Origin: Rhynchosporium graminicola
Lineage: Eukaryota; Ascomycota; Leotiomycetes; Helotiales; Ploettnerulaceae
Direction of reading: 5' to 3'
DNA length: 64,000 nt
Assembly: GCA_900074885.1 (NCBI GenBank)
Contig: FJUW01000019.1
Location: forward strand, 248,001-312,000
Part shown: positions 34,656-48,008 of the stretch, in pieces
Numbering within the stretch: the stretch's first letter is position 1
How the letters are laid out: each line of letters starts with the position of its first letter
The notes under the pieces: model-generated
The model's database searches: none
What the model saw: the letters and a program-made list of their open reading frames with translations, nothing else
What the model was told of the DNA's origin: nothing
Position numbers and translations under genes: made by a program

Positions 34656-36297
34656 CTACTCCCCCTTCCGAAAAAAGCTCGCCCTCGAGCGTTAGTCTAT
34701 CTCCTTATTACTATTAAGGTAATTATAATTATTAATTCTATCGTAGAAAGCTTTTAGCTAATTAGGTAGTTTAGCAGGAGGTCTAGCTTACGTTAGGTTA
34801 TTAAGGTAGAATTATTATAGCTTAGCGGGAGCGTATTTAATATCTATAGCGTCGTACTATATGAGATCGACGTCTTAATTTAACTAGGAAACTCGATATA
34901 AGAAGCTATTACGCTACTTACGGCACGCAAGTATATCTTCGATCTCCTATTTATCGTCACTAGTAATATTAATAAGTAGTAGTAGTAGTAAGGTTTATCC
35001 TAGTAAGGGATCGTTTAGATACTTCTATAGCTTAGAAGTAGGGAATACGTTATATACTTTCATACTAGTAAGGAGCTCTAGACGATAAGAGCTTCCGACC
35101 TTTTCAATTACACGGAAGGGTCTATTAGTCGGGAAGTCGAGTTTTTTACTAGGTCAAGTACTCGTAAAGTAGCGCATATCTAGCTAGATAAAGTCGTCTA
35201 TAATAAAGTCGACTTTATAGCATAAGCGATTATAAGATTAGGATATCTTAGCTTATATACATTAGAAGCTAGATTAAGCGGTAGTCTAGGTATCGCGTAA
35301 GCGATTAGTATAATCTAGAGCTTACTAAGTATTTAACTTATCAGCAGGTATAATAGAGTTAAGTAAGTCTTTCTAATTCCAATTAACGCGAAGTATATAT
35401 CTATAAACGACTTTAAAGGGTAAGAGACCTCTAAGGGATTCGTAAAGGAGAGTTATCTAAGCGTAGTCTATAATAAGTAAGAATTCCGACTAGTCATCTT
35501 AATAGTAAGAGATAAAAGGTCGTAATCTGCGTTAGAGATATTAGTTATAGATCTCTATTTAGCTATCTGTTTACGAGTAGTCTACTATAGAAAGCTATCT
35601 TTTAGTACCGAGAATTATAATAACTATAATCTAAAAACAGGAAACGAATTAAAGCTCTCTATTAGAGGTAATTATAAATAGAGCTCCGAAATAGTAGTAT
35701 ACGTAGTATAAGTAAAGCTTTATAAGGTCGCGCGTATCAGAAGTCTTTCGGCATAGAATACTAATTACTTATTTACTAAAACAGTCGATAAATATAAGAA
35801 CGTTATCGTAACCGTGTTTATCACGGTTAAAGCTATAGTAATCGATTGTAATATGCTCCTATAGACGTGACGGTACGGGCAGAGGTTAGAGGAGGCCTAG
35901 TTTCTTATCACGCGGCACTTGAATTCGTCAGTAAGTATAATAGTTGCAGTAGTACTAGTTAATAGTTAAAGCGATTCCGTACTACTAGTATTATAATACT
36001 AGTAGTTATAAGGTCTTCTTTATACTTAGATAAGTAGTCTCTAATCGGTCGTGTACTTCGTATATAAGTAGCGTACGAAAGTATAAGATATCAGGTACGA
36101 TTAATCTTCCTTTATAGAGTAGAAGATCTTTTTCTATAGTTAGTTTTCTAGGAGTAGCAGAAAGAGCTTATTTCCGTAAGGCTTAGAGTGACGGCGTAGT
36201 ACGATTAGCGTTAAGTACTTACTATACTATAGAAAAGACTAGCGATAGGTCGGCGACTTCTAAGGCGTTAATAAGCTTAAAGTTATCTATAGAGTCA

Positions 36298-36793
36298 GAG
36301 CTATTCCGGAAGTTACTTATAAGTAGTACTAGATCGATTTAGTCTTCGCGTAGTAACTACTATAAACGCTAAGTTCTTTTAGCGTTATTCTAGTTATCTA
36401 ATTTATCTATTCTACGAGAGAGAGCGTTAGCAAGTAGATTATACTTCCTAGGTCGATAGGTAATTATAAAGTTATAATCTGCGAGTAGCTCGGCCTATCG
36501 GGCTTATCGTACGTTTAGCTATTTAGAGGTTATAAAGTACTTAANGAGCTATTCCGGAGGTTACTTATAAGTAGTACTAGATCGATTTAGTCTTCGCGTA
36601 GTAGCTACTATAAACGCTAAGTTCTTTTAGCGTTATTCTAGTTATCTAATTTATCTATTCTACGAGAGAGAGCGTTAGCAAGTAGATTATACTTCCTAGG
36701 TCGATAGGTAATTATAAAGTTGTAATCTGCGAGTAGCTTAGCCTATCGGGCTTATCGTGCGTTCAGCTGTTTAGAGGTCATAAAGTACTTAAG
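36298..36793. repeat. Near-identical 248-bp direct duplication joined by one N
   Basis: The segment starting GAGCTATTCCGG at about 36298 recurs at 36546 immediately after the N at 36545 and runs to about 36793. B2 has this segment only once (about 48,120-48,365). A duplicated overlap between contigs is the simplest reading. Confidence 0.8.
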
Positions 36794-39700
36794 AGCTTTA
36801 TAATTAGTAATAACGCGGATCTAATATAGTACGCCTACGAGCTCAGATCTCTAGTTACTAAAAGATCATATAATTACGAGTATTTCCTTATCGTGAATAG
36901 CGTAATTAAGCTCGGCAGGTAGTATAGTCTTAGAGAAGTAAGCTACTAGGAACTAGTCTTCGTCGTGCTATTACGATAGCACACCTGCTATTACTCTATC
37001 ACTAGTATCTGTTTCGATCATATAAGGTAGATATTGCTAATAGTAGTAGAGGAGTAGTACCGAAGTAAGAGCGTGCTTTAGGTAATTAAAGGTATCTTTA
37101 TACTCCCTAGCGAACCGAAATAATACGTTGTTTTTAGTGAGTTATATAAGAGGTTTTACGATAATTCCGTAGTCCTTAATGAATCGTTAGTAGAAGTTAT
37201 AAAAGCTTAAGAACGATTATATGCCCTTAACTATAGTCAGGTAATTCTAAGATTATATAATATTAGCCTTCTTAGGGTCTACCTCGATCCTAGAAGTAGA
37301 GATAATAAATCTAAGGTATTTAGTACGAGTGATATTGAATTTATACTTCTTAAGGTCGGCTTATAATCTAGCGTCTTATAATCGTTATAGTACCTTATAT
37401 ACGTGTAATTAATACTATAGTAAGTCGTCGGAGTAGATCAGAATATCGTCTAGATATACTATATAGAAGTCGTTTAAGTAGTCGAATAAGATATTATTTA
37501 TATATCACTAGTATATCGCAGGGCTATTAGTTAGACTGAAAGGGAGTACCTTGCACTTATATATACTATAATAGGTCCGGAAGGTCGTATACTCTTTAGA
37601 GGCTAGATCTATTCGAATTCGGTAGAACGCCTAGCGAATATCTAGTTTAGTGAATATCTTAGTAGTAGAGATTCTAGCTAGCGTTTTATCGATTAATAGC
37701 AGTAGATATTGATCCTTCCTCGTGAGGTTATTAAGTGCGCGAAAGTCGATATAGAATCTTAGACTTCTATTAGCTTTCTTAACGAAAAGAATAAGTATAG
37801 CGTATAGTACTTAAGAAGGTTCGATAAAACCTTTAGCTAAGTTATTAGTAATATACGCCTTAACAACTTCAAGTTCTTTAGCCGATATCTTATATAAGGG
37901 GGAGTATTTAAAGTTCTTCTTAGCCCCTTCCTTAAGCTTAATTCAGTAATCGTATAAGCGATAAGGAGAGAGAATATCGCTAGCTTCCTTAGAAAAGACG
38001 TATACCTACTAGCTATACTCGTAAGGGATCTATAGTTCTGAATCCAATTCGCTTAAGCTAATAGTAAATTACTAAGCGGTTTTACGACGTTCCGTAAGGT
38101 CGATAATTAAAGATATAATAGTAGTATTACGTTACTAAACTGCAATTCGATTATTAAGAAGCTTATCTATCTCGTGAAAAGTAGTAGAGAAGATCTTATT
38201 ATTAGAAGACTTCTAGCGTTTATATAAGAGATAGAAAGCTAAGCCGCTAATCGTATAAATCTCTAGCGCAAGAAGCTCTAGAAGAAGTCTAAGCACACGA
38301 GGTGATCTTTATCGCTTCCGAAATATCGTAATAGCTATTTTTATACTTTAAGTAGCTTCTGTTAAGTCGCGAGATAGTATTCCGAGTAACTATTAGTCTA
38401 TAGTGTGAATTACATAAGCGTAGTCTTATACGTAAGTCTTTAACGTAGAGACTTCCAATTAGGGTTAAAGTAGAGATTCACGCGAGATATAGGCGATAAC
38501 GTCGCTAAATCGTACGCACTTCAGCCGTGTATCGGTAGCTTCTCTAGTGTTTTTATAGCTATAAGTCTCCCTAGAAATGCGCTTCCGAGCTAGCAATAGT
38601 CGTTTAATAATAGAGATAGAGTTAATAACAGCTCGAATATTGATAAGAGAGTTAGCTGCGCTTCGCTATTCCTCGTACGCTTCCTAGAACTAATTAAGGC
38701 GTTCGTTTCGTTCGTTAGCGTCGTGTTAGTAGCGCTAGTAAGTACGGTATTTACGTAAGTCCTTGATCTCGATCGGAGAGCTATAAACGTTACTAGGAGG
38801 AGTATATAGTAGCTAAATGATCTATCGTTTAGAAGTATCTAAGAGTACTTGATATTCCGAAAGCCAGGTCCTTCCGAGTATGATACTGTAGTTTCCGAGA
38901 GTAGTAATAAGAAAGGGGGTAAATACCTAAACGCGACGATCTACTATTAAATTAAGTGTCGTATAGTAACTAATAGTACTACTATTAACGCTATTAAAGC
39001 CTTTAATAGGAATTGCGTTTAGTAGAGGGTAAATTAAAAGTTTTAAGAAGAAAGAAAAGGATTTGAGAAAAGAATAATTAATGAAATAGTATCTATTAGC
39101 TCCAGAATCGAGAAGTATAAGTAGCTTATATAAGAGTCTATTCTTAGTAAGAGTAGCACGTGTAATAAACGATTAACTACTAAGAAGCTTCATAAGGTTA
39201 AGATATCGTATATCTCGTATACTACCTAGGAAAGAGTCTTTCCCTAGGCGTAATCTTTTACTAGCGGTTTAATATACTCCTAGGTATCGTTATACGTTTC
39301 TTTATTATTATTATCTTCTAGCTCGCTATTAATATTATTATTAGTATTAATTATATTAATTCGATACAGAGTATTAAGTCGAGCTAATAATAAGCATAGG
39401 TATAAGGTAGGCGTAAAGTAACGAGGAGTATTCGCCGGCGATTATGCACGAGGCGTATCGTTTCGTACAGAGTATAGTACTTATTTACTAGTCGCACTAG
39501 TATTCTCAGGCGTAAGAAGACTAATTTGCAGATAAGAAAAGGAGTTAGTACTACAGCGCTAGGAGGAGGTATTTATAGGGCGTTCCCGAGTCGCGCTAGC
39601 CTTAGCTAAAGACTCGGAATAGTAGATCTTTTTAATAAATTAACCTTAGTCTTTAGCTTATATAGCCTTAAAATATTCTTCTAATATCCTTAACGTTCGG

Positions 39701-40826
39701 TACTATTAGAAGAGCTATTTCCGTAGCTATATAAGTAGCTTCTCTTATAAGTCTATTTTCAGAGTCGATTGATTATTTACTCTAGCTTTACGAGCTAGCG
39801 TACGAAACTCGTAGTAGAACGTCTAGAAGGTCTACTTATAATCTATCTTTAGCGCGGAGTAGCTAGCTCTTATAGTTTATTAGTCGTATAGATTAGATAA
39901 GAAGGAGAAAAGTTAAGTAATAATATCGAGTAAATCGATTATAATACATTCTTAATTATATTCTAGTTCTAAGAAAAAGAGTTCAAGGTAAGTTCTAGCT
40001 ATTCATTCAATTTAATTAAGTAACTAATCTTTATAGTAATCTTAATCGATAAAGTAGCTAGAGTAGCGCCGGAGGGCGTTATGTATCTATACTTCCTAGA
40101 GTTTTAGAGAGTAGTCGATTCTATTAGAGAGCTTATTTAGAAGGTTCAGTATCTTCTCTATACGCGTAGCGTATAATATTAATAATATTCCTCCGGTAGA
40201 TTATTCTCGACGACGATTATTAGGCGTAAGAGTAGTATTATCTTCTTTAATTGATAGTAGTAGTATTATACGCGATTAAACGTTATCAAACGATATAGAC
40301 TTAGTAGAGCGCTAAGTAATTAACTAGCGTAGTTCTAAGAACTCGTCCAATAACTAGCGTAGTTATACAGATAAGTTAGCGTTTAATTATCTCTCCTCCG
40401 CGAGCTTCCTTTCTACCTCTTATAGCTAGTAAGCGCGATCTTCCTATAAGTTACTTATAGTTACTATTAATATAAGAGTATTATCGGGGAGGTTCAGCGA
40501 CTTAGTAAGTTCGTTAATTATAGTAGGAGTTAAGGAGCTTAACTCGGACGAGGCGTTATCGCAAGTACTCTCTATTATAGAGAGAGGTAAGTTACAGCGA
40601 GTATTATAAGTCGCCGAAGAATAGGAGGTAGAGGGAGTCGGAGAACCGGTAGTCGATTTATCGGACTTAGGTTACTTCGGTTTAGGTACTATTCTTCAAG
40701 TTTATACTTAGTATAAGCCTTCTCTATATAGCGTAATCTCCTACGTTTAGTAGCTCTAGGCATAGAGGTATAATATAAGTAGATATTTACTATTTTCCTA
40801 GATATAAGTAAAAGAGTTATAGATAA

Positions 40827-41061
40827 TATGACGCTTACTCTAGAAAGGTCTTAAAACTACCTAAGTAATAAGACCTCATATTACTATGAATATAAAGTAG
40901 TAAGAATCACTTGAGAATCTATAACTAAGGAGTAAAGAAGTAGAGAGAGAATAGAAGTATATACATGAAAAGGGGCCCCTAAACTCTACTCGTGTAATCT
41001 CGCTTAGCAGTAAGTATTTCTACCAATAGGGAGAGACCTCTAAACCTGACCGGTCGTCACA
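40827..41061 (-). repeat. LTR of B1 (right; 5' LTR in element orientation)
   Basis: 235 bp. Its end reads CGTCACA, the unmutated form, followed by the CTTCT duplication. The start reads TATGACG. Confidence 0.92.
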
Positions 41062-41214
41062 CTTCTATTAGTATGATAATTATATCTTTTCTAATTAGAA
41101 AGATCCAATTTAAGGTTATAGCTATAGATACCCTGTTTCTACTCTGTTTAGATAATATAGATAAGCTCAGGGTTATATTAGATAATCTTCATAACGTACT
41201 TATTACGCTATAGG
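41062..41214 (+). mobile_element. Short segment of element A between the B1 and D insertions
   Basis: 153 bp including the CTTCT (41062-41066) and ATAGG (41210-41214) target copies. It continues A between the protease-like and integrase parts. Two independent insertions so close together are notable. Confidence 0.8.
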
Positions 41215-41480
41215 TGTGACGACAGCTCACCTGAATATCATATGAGAAGAAGGATAGATACTAGGGCCTAAGTTCATAGGTATCCCGGCAGAACTAGTAT
41301 CCGACTCGGTATAGTATCGGACTAGTACCGGTATATATATAAGGTATCTTATACTCTATCTCTCTTCTTCTTCCTTCCTTATCTTTTTATTTCCTTCGTA
41401 GTAGACTATATAAGATCGCTCTTAGCTTCTCTACTTATTTATTACTACTTATATACCGCCTCGAGTCTTATATCGTTATA
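41215..41480 (+). repeat. Left LTR of element D
   Basis: 266 bp, TGTGACGACAG...CGTTATA, matched by 56597-56864. It keeps several CA sites in its first 60 bases. Its last ~105 bases are the reverse complement of the start of LTR C. Confidence 0.92.
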
Positions 41481-44400
41481 TTAAATAAAAAGATTAAGAT
41501 AGCCGGAGATAGCTTATTATAATATCTCACTACTAAGTTAGTTATTCGATAACTACTTATATATAGCCGAGATACTAGAGATCTCTCGGATAGCTATGAA
41601 TCAGAGTTTAATTCAGCTTATCGTAAATAGTATAATAAAGGAGGTTTTCGCTAATACTTCTTTAATAACTCCCTTAGTATAAAGGAATTATAGATAGACT
41701 TTAAAGAAGATATAATAAATACCTCGGAACTTCAACTTCTACGTATTACTATCGAAATAGCCCTAATATACTTCTTTTTAAGCTATTATAATAGCTCCTA
41801 ACTAATAAACTAGAGACCCCTCCGGTTCTATAGGGACTTAACGCGACCCCTCTTATTCTATCTCTGAACCTAATCTGTTATACTCTTCCTTACTCTAAGT
41901 ATCTCTTATACTAGAGAATATTAATATCTTATTAAGGAAGTACTAACTGAAAGGGAAAGGAAAATAAAAGCGAAATTCACTAGGAGTATAATCGCTAAGT
42001 ACTCCTACTACTGCAGGTAACTCGAACCTAATCTATTCCCTCTTATAATAATTAGTAGATTAGGAGGAAAAGAATAACTCTCTAGAAGATACTATAGATA
42101 GACTAATTACCGCATAAGATAGGTTCCTTTCAGGGGTCTCTCGCCTATCTTCGACTCTCCTACTAGAACTAATACTATAATCTCCGCGTATTCTAGAGTT
42201 TAATAAGCTAATAAACTCTATTCTAATATATAGTACTAAGAGAGAGGATACTATTCCTAATAAACTATCTCTCTCTCCTAGCGCCGAATCAGTAGAATCA
42301 CGCCCTAGGAAGTCTTATCTTATTAAGAAGATCCTGCCCTTAGATAATAGATCAGACCTTATCTTCCTCTAATAGAGAGTATCGATACGAGACTAGCTAG
42401 CTATAAACGCTAACTATTACTTTACGGACTTCTTCTAGCGCGTTCTCGTATAGGGACTAGTTACTAGATTAGCTAAAGAGTATCTTACGCCTTAGTATCT
42501 CGCTAACGAGTTTAAGACTAGCGATAAAATAATCTCTTTATTAGAGGAGAACTTTCTTACTAGTTTAGAGGAAGATAACTACTATAATACTTTCTACTAC
42601 TTAGAAATATAATAACTTAGCTATACCTGCGAGACTTTCGCTAAGTTTTATAGTCGATTTCAAAGCGCTACTATCTAAAGTAAAGTTAAAAAGAAAGAGT
42701 AGTTCTTCTATATATAAGATAAGATTATATTATCCTTATACGCTTTAAGTCTTATTATTAAACTAATATAGAATAAGGATTATACTTCTATAGTTAAGTT
42801 CTTACTTTCTTTTAATACTAAGCGTTATTATAACTCAGAATATACTTATCCTAAGAAAGCTACTATCTAGGTATAGTACTATAAGCTAACTATTACTACT
42901 ACGACTTCTACTAGTTCTACTCCTTACTAGTCCCTAAGCTTAGCTCCTCGATAAACTACTCCTATACTATATATACGTACCTCTACCTTAATATAAGCTA
43001 GTACTCTCTCCGCGCTAAAACGCCCTGCTACTTCGACTACGGAACCCCTTAGGTATTATAGCTATAGATAGCTCGATTATATTAAGCTAGATTACTTTAA
43101 TCTACTTAAAGTTTAATTAATCGACGAATTTCCGGAAAAGAAGAGAGTAACTAAGGAAGTAGTAAAGGATATACCCTCTGAATCTAGACTAATACTAGAG
43201 GGAAATAATAAAGCTTAAGTAAAAACTCTTTCTTAGGTCTATATAGATATAATCTCTTTAATCTTAACTTTAACTTCTTAATAGGAGGTAAGTAATTTAT
43301 ATACTTGACTATAGTTAGTATAAATAAGCTAGGAGTCTCTATAAATAACTTAATTAATACTAGAGCGAATAGTTATCTATTTATTAATCGTACTCTTACC
43401 GGATAACTATCAGGGGCCCTTAGTATTAAAATCGAGCTACTGCCTTATTCTATCTTAATACGTAAGTTCTAATAATCTATCAGAACTTATATTACTTATT
43501 TCATATGTTTATACCTTTCTATTAATAGTAAGCGTATTTATAACTACCCTTTTATTCTCCTCGATTTAGGATAATAAGATATGATTATTAGTATTAAATA
43601 AATATAACGATTTCAGGTTAAGCTAGATACGCTCTACTATAAGCTACTATAGCCGGAATAATATCTAGTTACCCTCTGATATAATAAGGAGATAATTATA
43701 ACTCTACTATCTCGTAAACCTAGTATTAATCGATCTTACTAAATCGATACTAACGCGCGGGACTTAGCTATAAACTAGCTAGACTAATACTAATTATACT
43801 AAATAGTAGTAATATAGTATATTAATATATTATCCTTATTATTTAATTTATTTCCGCTTATTACTAAGGAACCCGAATCCTTTTCCGCTCCGAATTCATC
43901 GAGAAAAGTACTTGCGCTAAAACCTTACTATAAGTACTTCTCTCGACCTCCGAGGATCTAGAAACTAGTTCTGATTTACTAAATTAGCGCTATAGCTTTT
44001 TACTTTCATATAAAATATAAGAGCTCTGAATTATTCTTTACTAGTATCTATAAGATAGACTACCTCTTATAAGACTATCTAAATAGTAACTCTCCTGAGG
44101 ATCTTGATACCGAATAACTCGTAGCCGAAAAGCTACCGGAATAGTACTATACTCTTAAGGAGGCCTTTTCTAAGTAGAATTCTAATATTCTTCTGCTATA
44201 TCGCTTATATAATTATAAAATTATTCTAGAAGAACTATTACTTAATATATATTCGCTTTTATATTAGTAATCTATAGACGAATTATAAGTAACTAAGGAG
44301 TATCTTATAGAGAACTTAGATAAGGGATTTATCGAATCTAGCTAAAGTCCTTTCGTAATACTTATACTATTTATTAAGAAAGCTAATAAAGGATTACGCT

Positions 44401-46364
44401 TCTATATCGATTATTATAAGCTTAATATAATTACTCGAAAGGATTCTTATCTAATACCTAGGATCGATAAGCTCTTAACTTATATATCTAAAGTAGTAAT
44501 CTTTACTAAACTAGATATCCGGGTAGTATTTAATTATATTTATATAGACCCCGAATCGGAGGAGTATACTACTTTTCGAACCCCTTTAGATCCTATAAAT
44601 ATAAAGTATTACTTTTTAGGCTCTATAATAGATCTAGTATATACTAATAATATATGAATAATATACTACTAGATTACTTAGACGATTTCTATATAATATA
44701 CCTAGATAATATCCTTATATACTCGGAAACGCTCTAGGAACACGAGGAATATATTAAATTAGTACTATAGCGCTTAATAGATATCGGACTCTAAGTAAAT
44801 ATTAAGAAAAGCGAATTCTATATTACTCGGACTAAATACCTTAGAGATATCGTTACTATTAATAGAATCGAGCTAGATCCCGAGAAGGTAGTACTATTAG
44901 TAAACTAGAAGTACCCCGAAATAGTAATAGCTATGAAATCTTTCCTAGGATTCTATAGTTTCTATTATTAATTTATTCGGAATTTCAGCTTTATCGCTAA
45001 ACCTCTCTTAATACTTACTCAGCTTATAGTACTATAGAATTTCACTAATAATTAAAAGAAGTCCTTCGACGATTTATATTAATAGCTATTATTAGTATAG
45101 AAACTATACTATTTCGACTCTAAATTATAAACTAAACTAGAAACTAATACTTCCGATAGTATAATAGCTAGAGTTATCTTCTAATTATATAAAGATAACT
45201 AGTAGTATCTAATTAGATTCTACTTCTATATTCTTAATAGATATGAACTAAACTAAGAGATCTATAATAAGGAATTATACGCTATTATTAAGTCTTTCCG
45301 GAAATAGAGACCGGAACTTATATCTCTACGATATTATACTAGCGTATATACGAACTATCGATCCTTAGAATACTTTATAACTACTAAAGTCCTAACTAGT
45401 AAGTAAGCTAGATAGATAGAATTCCTTTTCGAATTTAACTTTTAAATTATATATATACTTAGTAAAGATAACGCTAAAGCTAATATTCTTAACTATAGAG
45501 AATAAGATCTAAGGATATAAGAATAATAGAAACAGGATAGTAGATCTCAGGTTTTATTACTTTCAGACTACTTAGATCTTAAGAATAATATAGAACTATC
45601 TAAATATTATATCGATCAAATTAGTTATATATACTTAATATCGCTAGGGATCGATACGCTACTAGAACCCGTATATAACTCTTTTAATTTGATCGAGAAA
45701 CTATACTAATTTAACTAAGAATTATTCTCTAATAAACGGAATATATTAGGAAATAGCTATACTATTCATAATAGTTTACTACTTTATAATAGTTATTTAT
45801 ATATATAATGCTATATCTCGCTATATACTTATTTAATTAGCGAAGTCTACGATTAAGTTTCCTTTACTTATCTAAATACTCGTAAGACTACTGAGATAAT
45901 TTCTACTTATTTTTACTAAAAAGGACTTATATTAGATATAAAATAGTATACTTATAATTATCGCTCCTACTAATACTCTTATCCGAAGCAGACGAAATAG
46001 TAAGGATTCCTCTATCTATTACTAGTGCCTAGCTACTTTATATAGTACTTAGCTATAGATTTTAAGGACTTCTCGCCTAATAATTAAGAGTTTAATAAGA
46101 TATTAGTATTTATTAACTACCTAAGGAAGGACTCTATATTAATACTATACTACTATAATATCGATACCCGCGGGATAGCGATATTATTTATCTAATAGAT
46201 ATATTATTTCGGATATATCCTTAAGTTAATTATATCTGATCGAGGAGCTTAGTTTATCTTATCCTTCTAGTAAGAATTTTATTATATAATTAGAGTTAAG
46301 ATTAAGCTCTCTATCTCTTTCTACTAGTAGACTAATAGATAAACAGAGATTATAAACTAGTATA

Positions 46365-46369
46365 TTAAC
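46365..46369. repeat. Target-site duplication of B2 (left copy)
   Basis: TTAAC before the left B2 LTR; the same five bases follow the right LTR at 54238-54242. Confidence 0.9.
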
Positions 46370-46604
46370 TGTGACGCTTGCTCTAGAAAGGTCTCAAAAC
46401 TACCTGAGTAATAAGACCTCACATTACTATGAATATAAAGTAGTAAGAATCACTTGAGAATCTATAGCTAAGGAGTGAAGAAGTAGAGAGAGAAGGGAAG
46501 TATATACATGAAAAGGGGCCCCTAAACTCTACTCGTATAATCTCGCTTAGTAGTAAGTATTTCTACTAATAGGGAGAAACCTCTAAACCTGACTAGTCGT
46601 CATA
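46370..46604 (-). repeat. LTR of B2 (left; 3' LTR in element orientation)
   Basis: 235 bp, TGTGACG...CGTCATA. Followed by ATTACCCCCCCCTCC, the complement of a polypurine tract. Confidence 0.92.
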
Positions 46605-47996
46605 TTACCCCCCCCTCCGAAAAAAGCTCGCCCTCGAGCGTTAGTCTATTTCCTTATTATTATTAAGGTAATCGTAATTATTAATTCTATTATAGAAATC
46701 TTTTAGCTAATTAGGTAGTTTAGCAGGAGGTCTAGCTTACGTTAGGTTATTAAAGTGGAATTATTATAGCTTAGCAGGAGCGTATTTAATATCTATAGCG
46801 TTATACTATATAAGATCGATGTCTTAATTTAACTAGGAAACTCGGTATAAGAGGCTATTACGCTACTTATAGCACGTAAGTATATCTTCGATCTCTTATT
46901 TATTATTACTAGTAATATTAATAAGTAGTAGTAGCAGTAAGGTTTATCCTAGTAAGGGGTCGTTTAGATGCTTCTATAGCTTAGTAGCAGGGAATACGTT
47001 ATATACTTTTATACTAGTAAGAAGCTCTAGACGATAAGAGCTTCTGACCTTTTTAATTATATAGAAAGGTCCGTTAGTTAGGAAGTCGAGTTTTTTACTA
47101 GGTCGAGTACTCGTAAAGTAGCGTATATCTAGCTAGATAAGGTCGTCTATAGTAAAGTCGACTTTATAGTATAAGCGATTATAGGATTAGGATATCTTAG
47201 CTTAAGTATATTAGAGGCTTAATTAAGCGATAGTCTAGGTATCGCGTAGACGATTAGCGTAATCTAGAGCTTACTAAGTATTTAACTTATTAGTAGGCGT
47301 AGTAGAGTTAAGTAGGTCTTTCTAATTCTAATTAACACGGGGTATATATCTATAAACGACTTTAAAGGGTAAGAGACCTCTAAGGGATTCGTAAGGGAGA
47401 GTTATCTAGGCGTAGTCTATAATAGATAAGAATTCCGACTAGTTATCTTAATAATAAGAGATAAAAAGTTATAATCTACGTTAGAGATATTAGTTATAGA
47501 TCTCTATTTAGCTATCTATTTACAAGTAGTCTACTATAGAAAGCTATCTTTTAGTGCCGAGAATCATAATAACTATAGTCTAAAAACGGGAAACGAATTA
47601 AAGCCCTCTATTAGAGGTAATTATTAATAGAGCTCCGAAATAGTAGTATACGTAGTATAAGTAAAGCTTTATAAGGTCGCGCGTATCAGAGGTCTTTCGG
47701 TATAGAATACTAATTACTTATTTACTGAAATAGTCGATAAATATAAGAACGTTATTATAGCTATATTTATCGCAGTTGAAGCTATAGTAATCGACTATAA
47801 TATACTCCTATAGACGCGATAGTATAGGCAGAAGTTAAAGGAGGCCTAGTTTCTTATTACGTAGCACTTGAATTCGTCGGTAAGTATAATAGTTATAGTA
47901 GTACTAGTTAATAGTTAAAGCGATTCCGTACTACTAGTATTATAATACTAGTAGTTATAAGGTCTTCTTTACACTTAGATAAGTAGTCTCTAATCG

Positions 47997-48008
47997 NNNN
48001 NNNNNNNN
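47997..48008. other. Assembly gap (12 N)
   Basis: Twelve N inside B2. Alignment by eye with B1 (36048-36186) suggests about 139 bases belong here, so the gap size is not real. Confidence 0.85.

Larger units (their letters stand above)
34421..41061 (-). mobile_element. Element B1: chromodomain-type Ty3/gypsy LTR retrotransposon, minus strand, RIP-degraded
   Basis: Flanked by a perfect 5-bp duplication and bounded by 235-bp LTRs (34421-34655, 40827-41061). Domains run on the minus strand from high to low coordinates: gag-like region (about 39.6-40.8 kb), reverse transcriptase with YLDDILIYS near 37,431-37,459, RNase H (about 36.8-37.1 kb), integrase (about 35.2-36.3 kb) and a chromodomain-like C-terminus near 34.7-34.95 kb (YDAIDIKYAPAKL). 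The plus strand after the left LTR holds the complement of a purine-rich tract (CTCCCCCTTCCG). Stops from CA-to-TA changes run throughout. It sits in the protease part of element A. A duplicated 248-bp segment around the single N at 36545 is probably an assembly fault. Confidence 0.9.

Noticed and set aside
36298..36793. True tandem duplication within B1
   Set aside because: The copies abut a single N and B2 has one copy, so an unmerged contig overlap is simpler.
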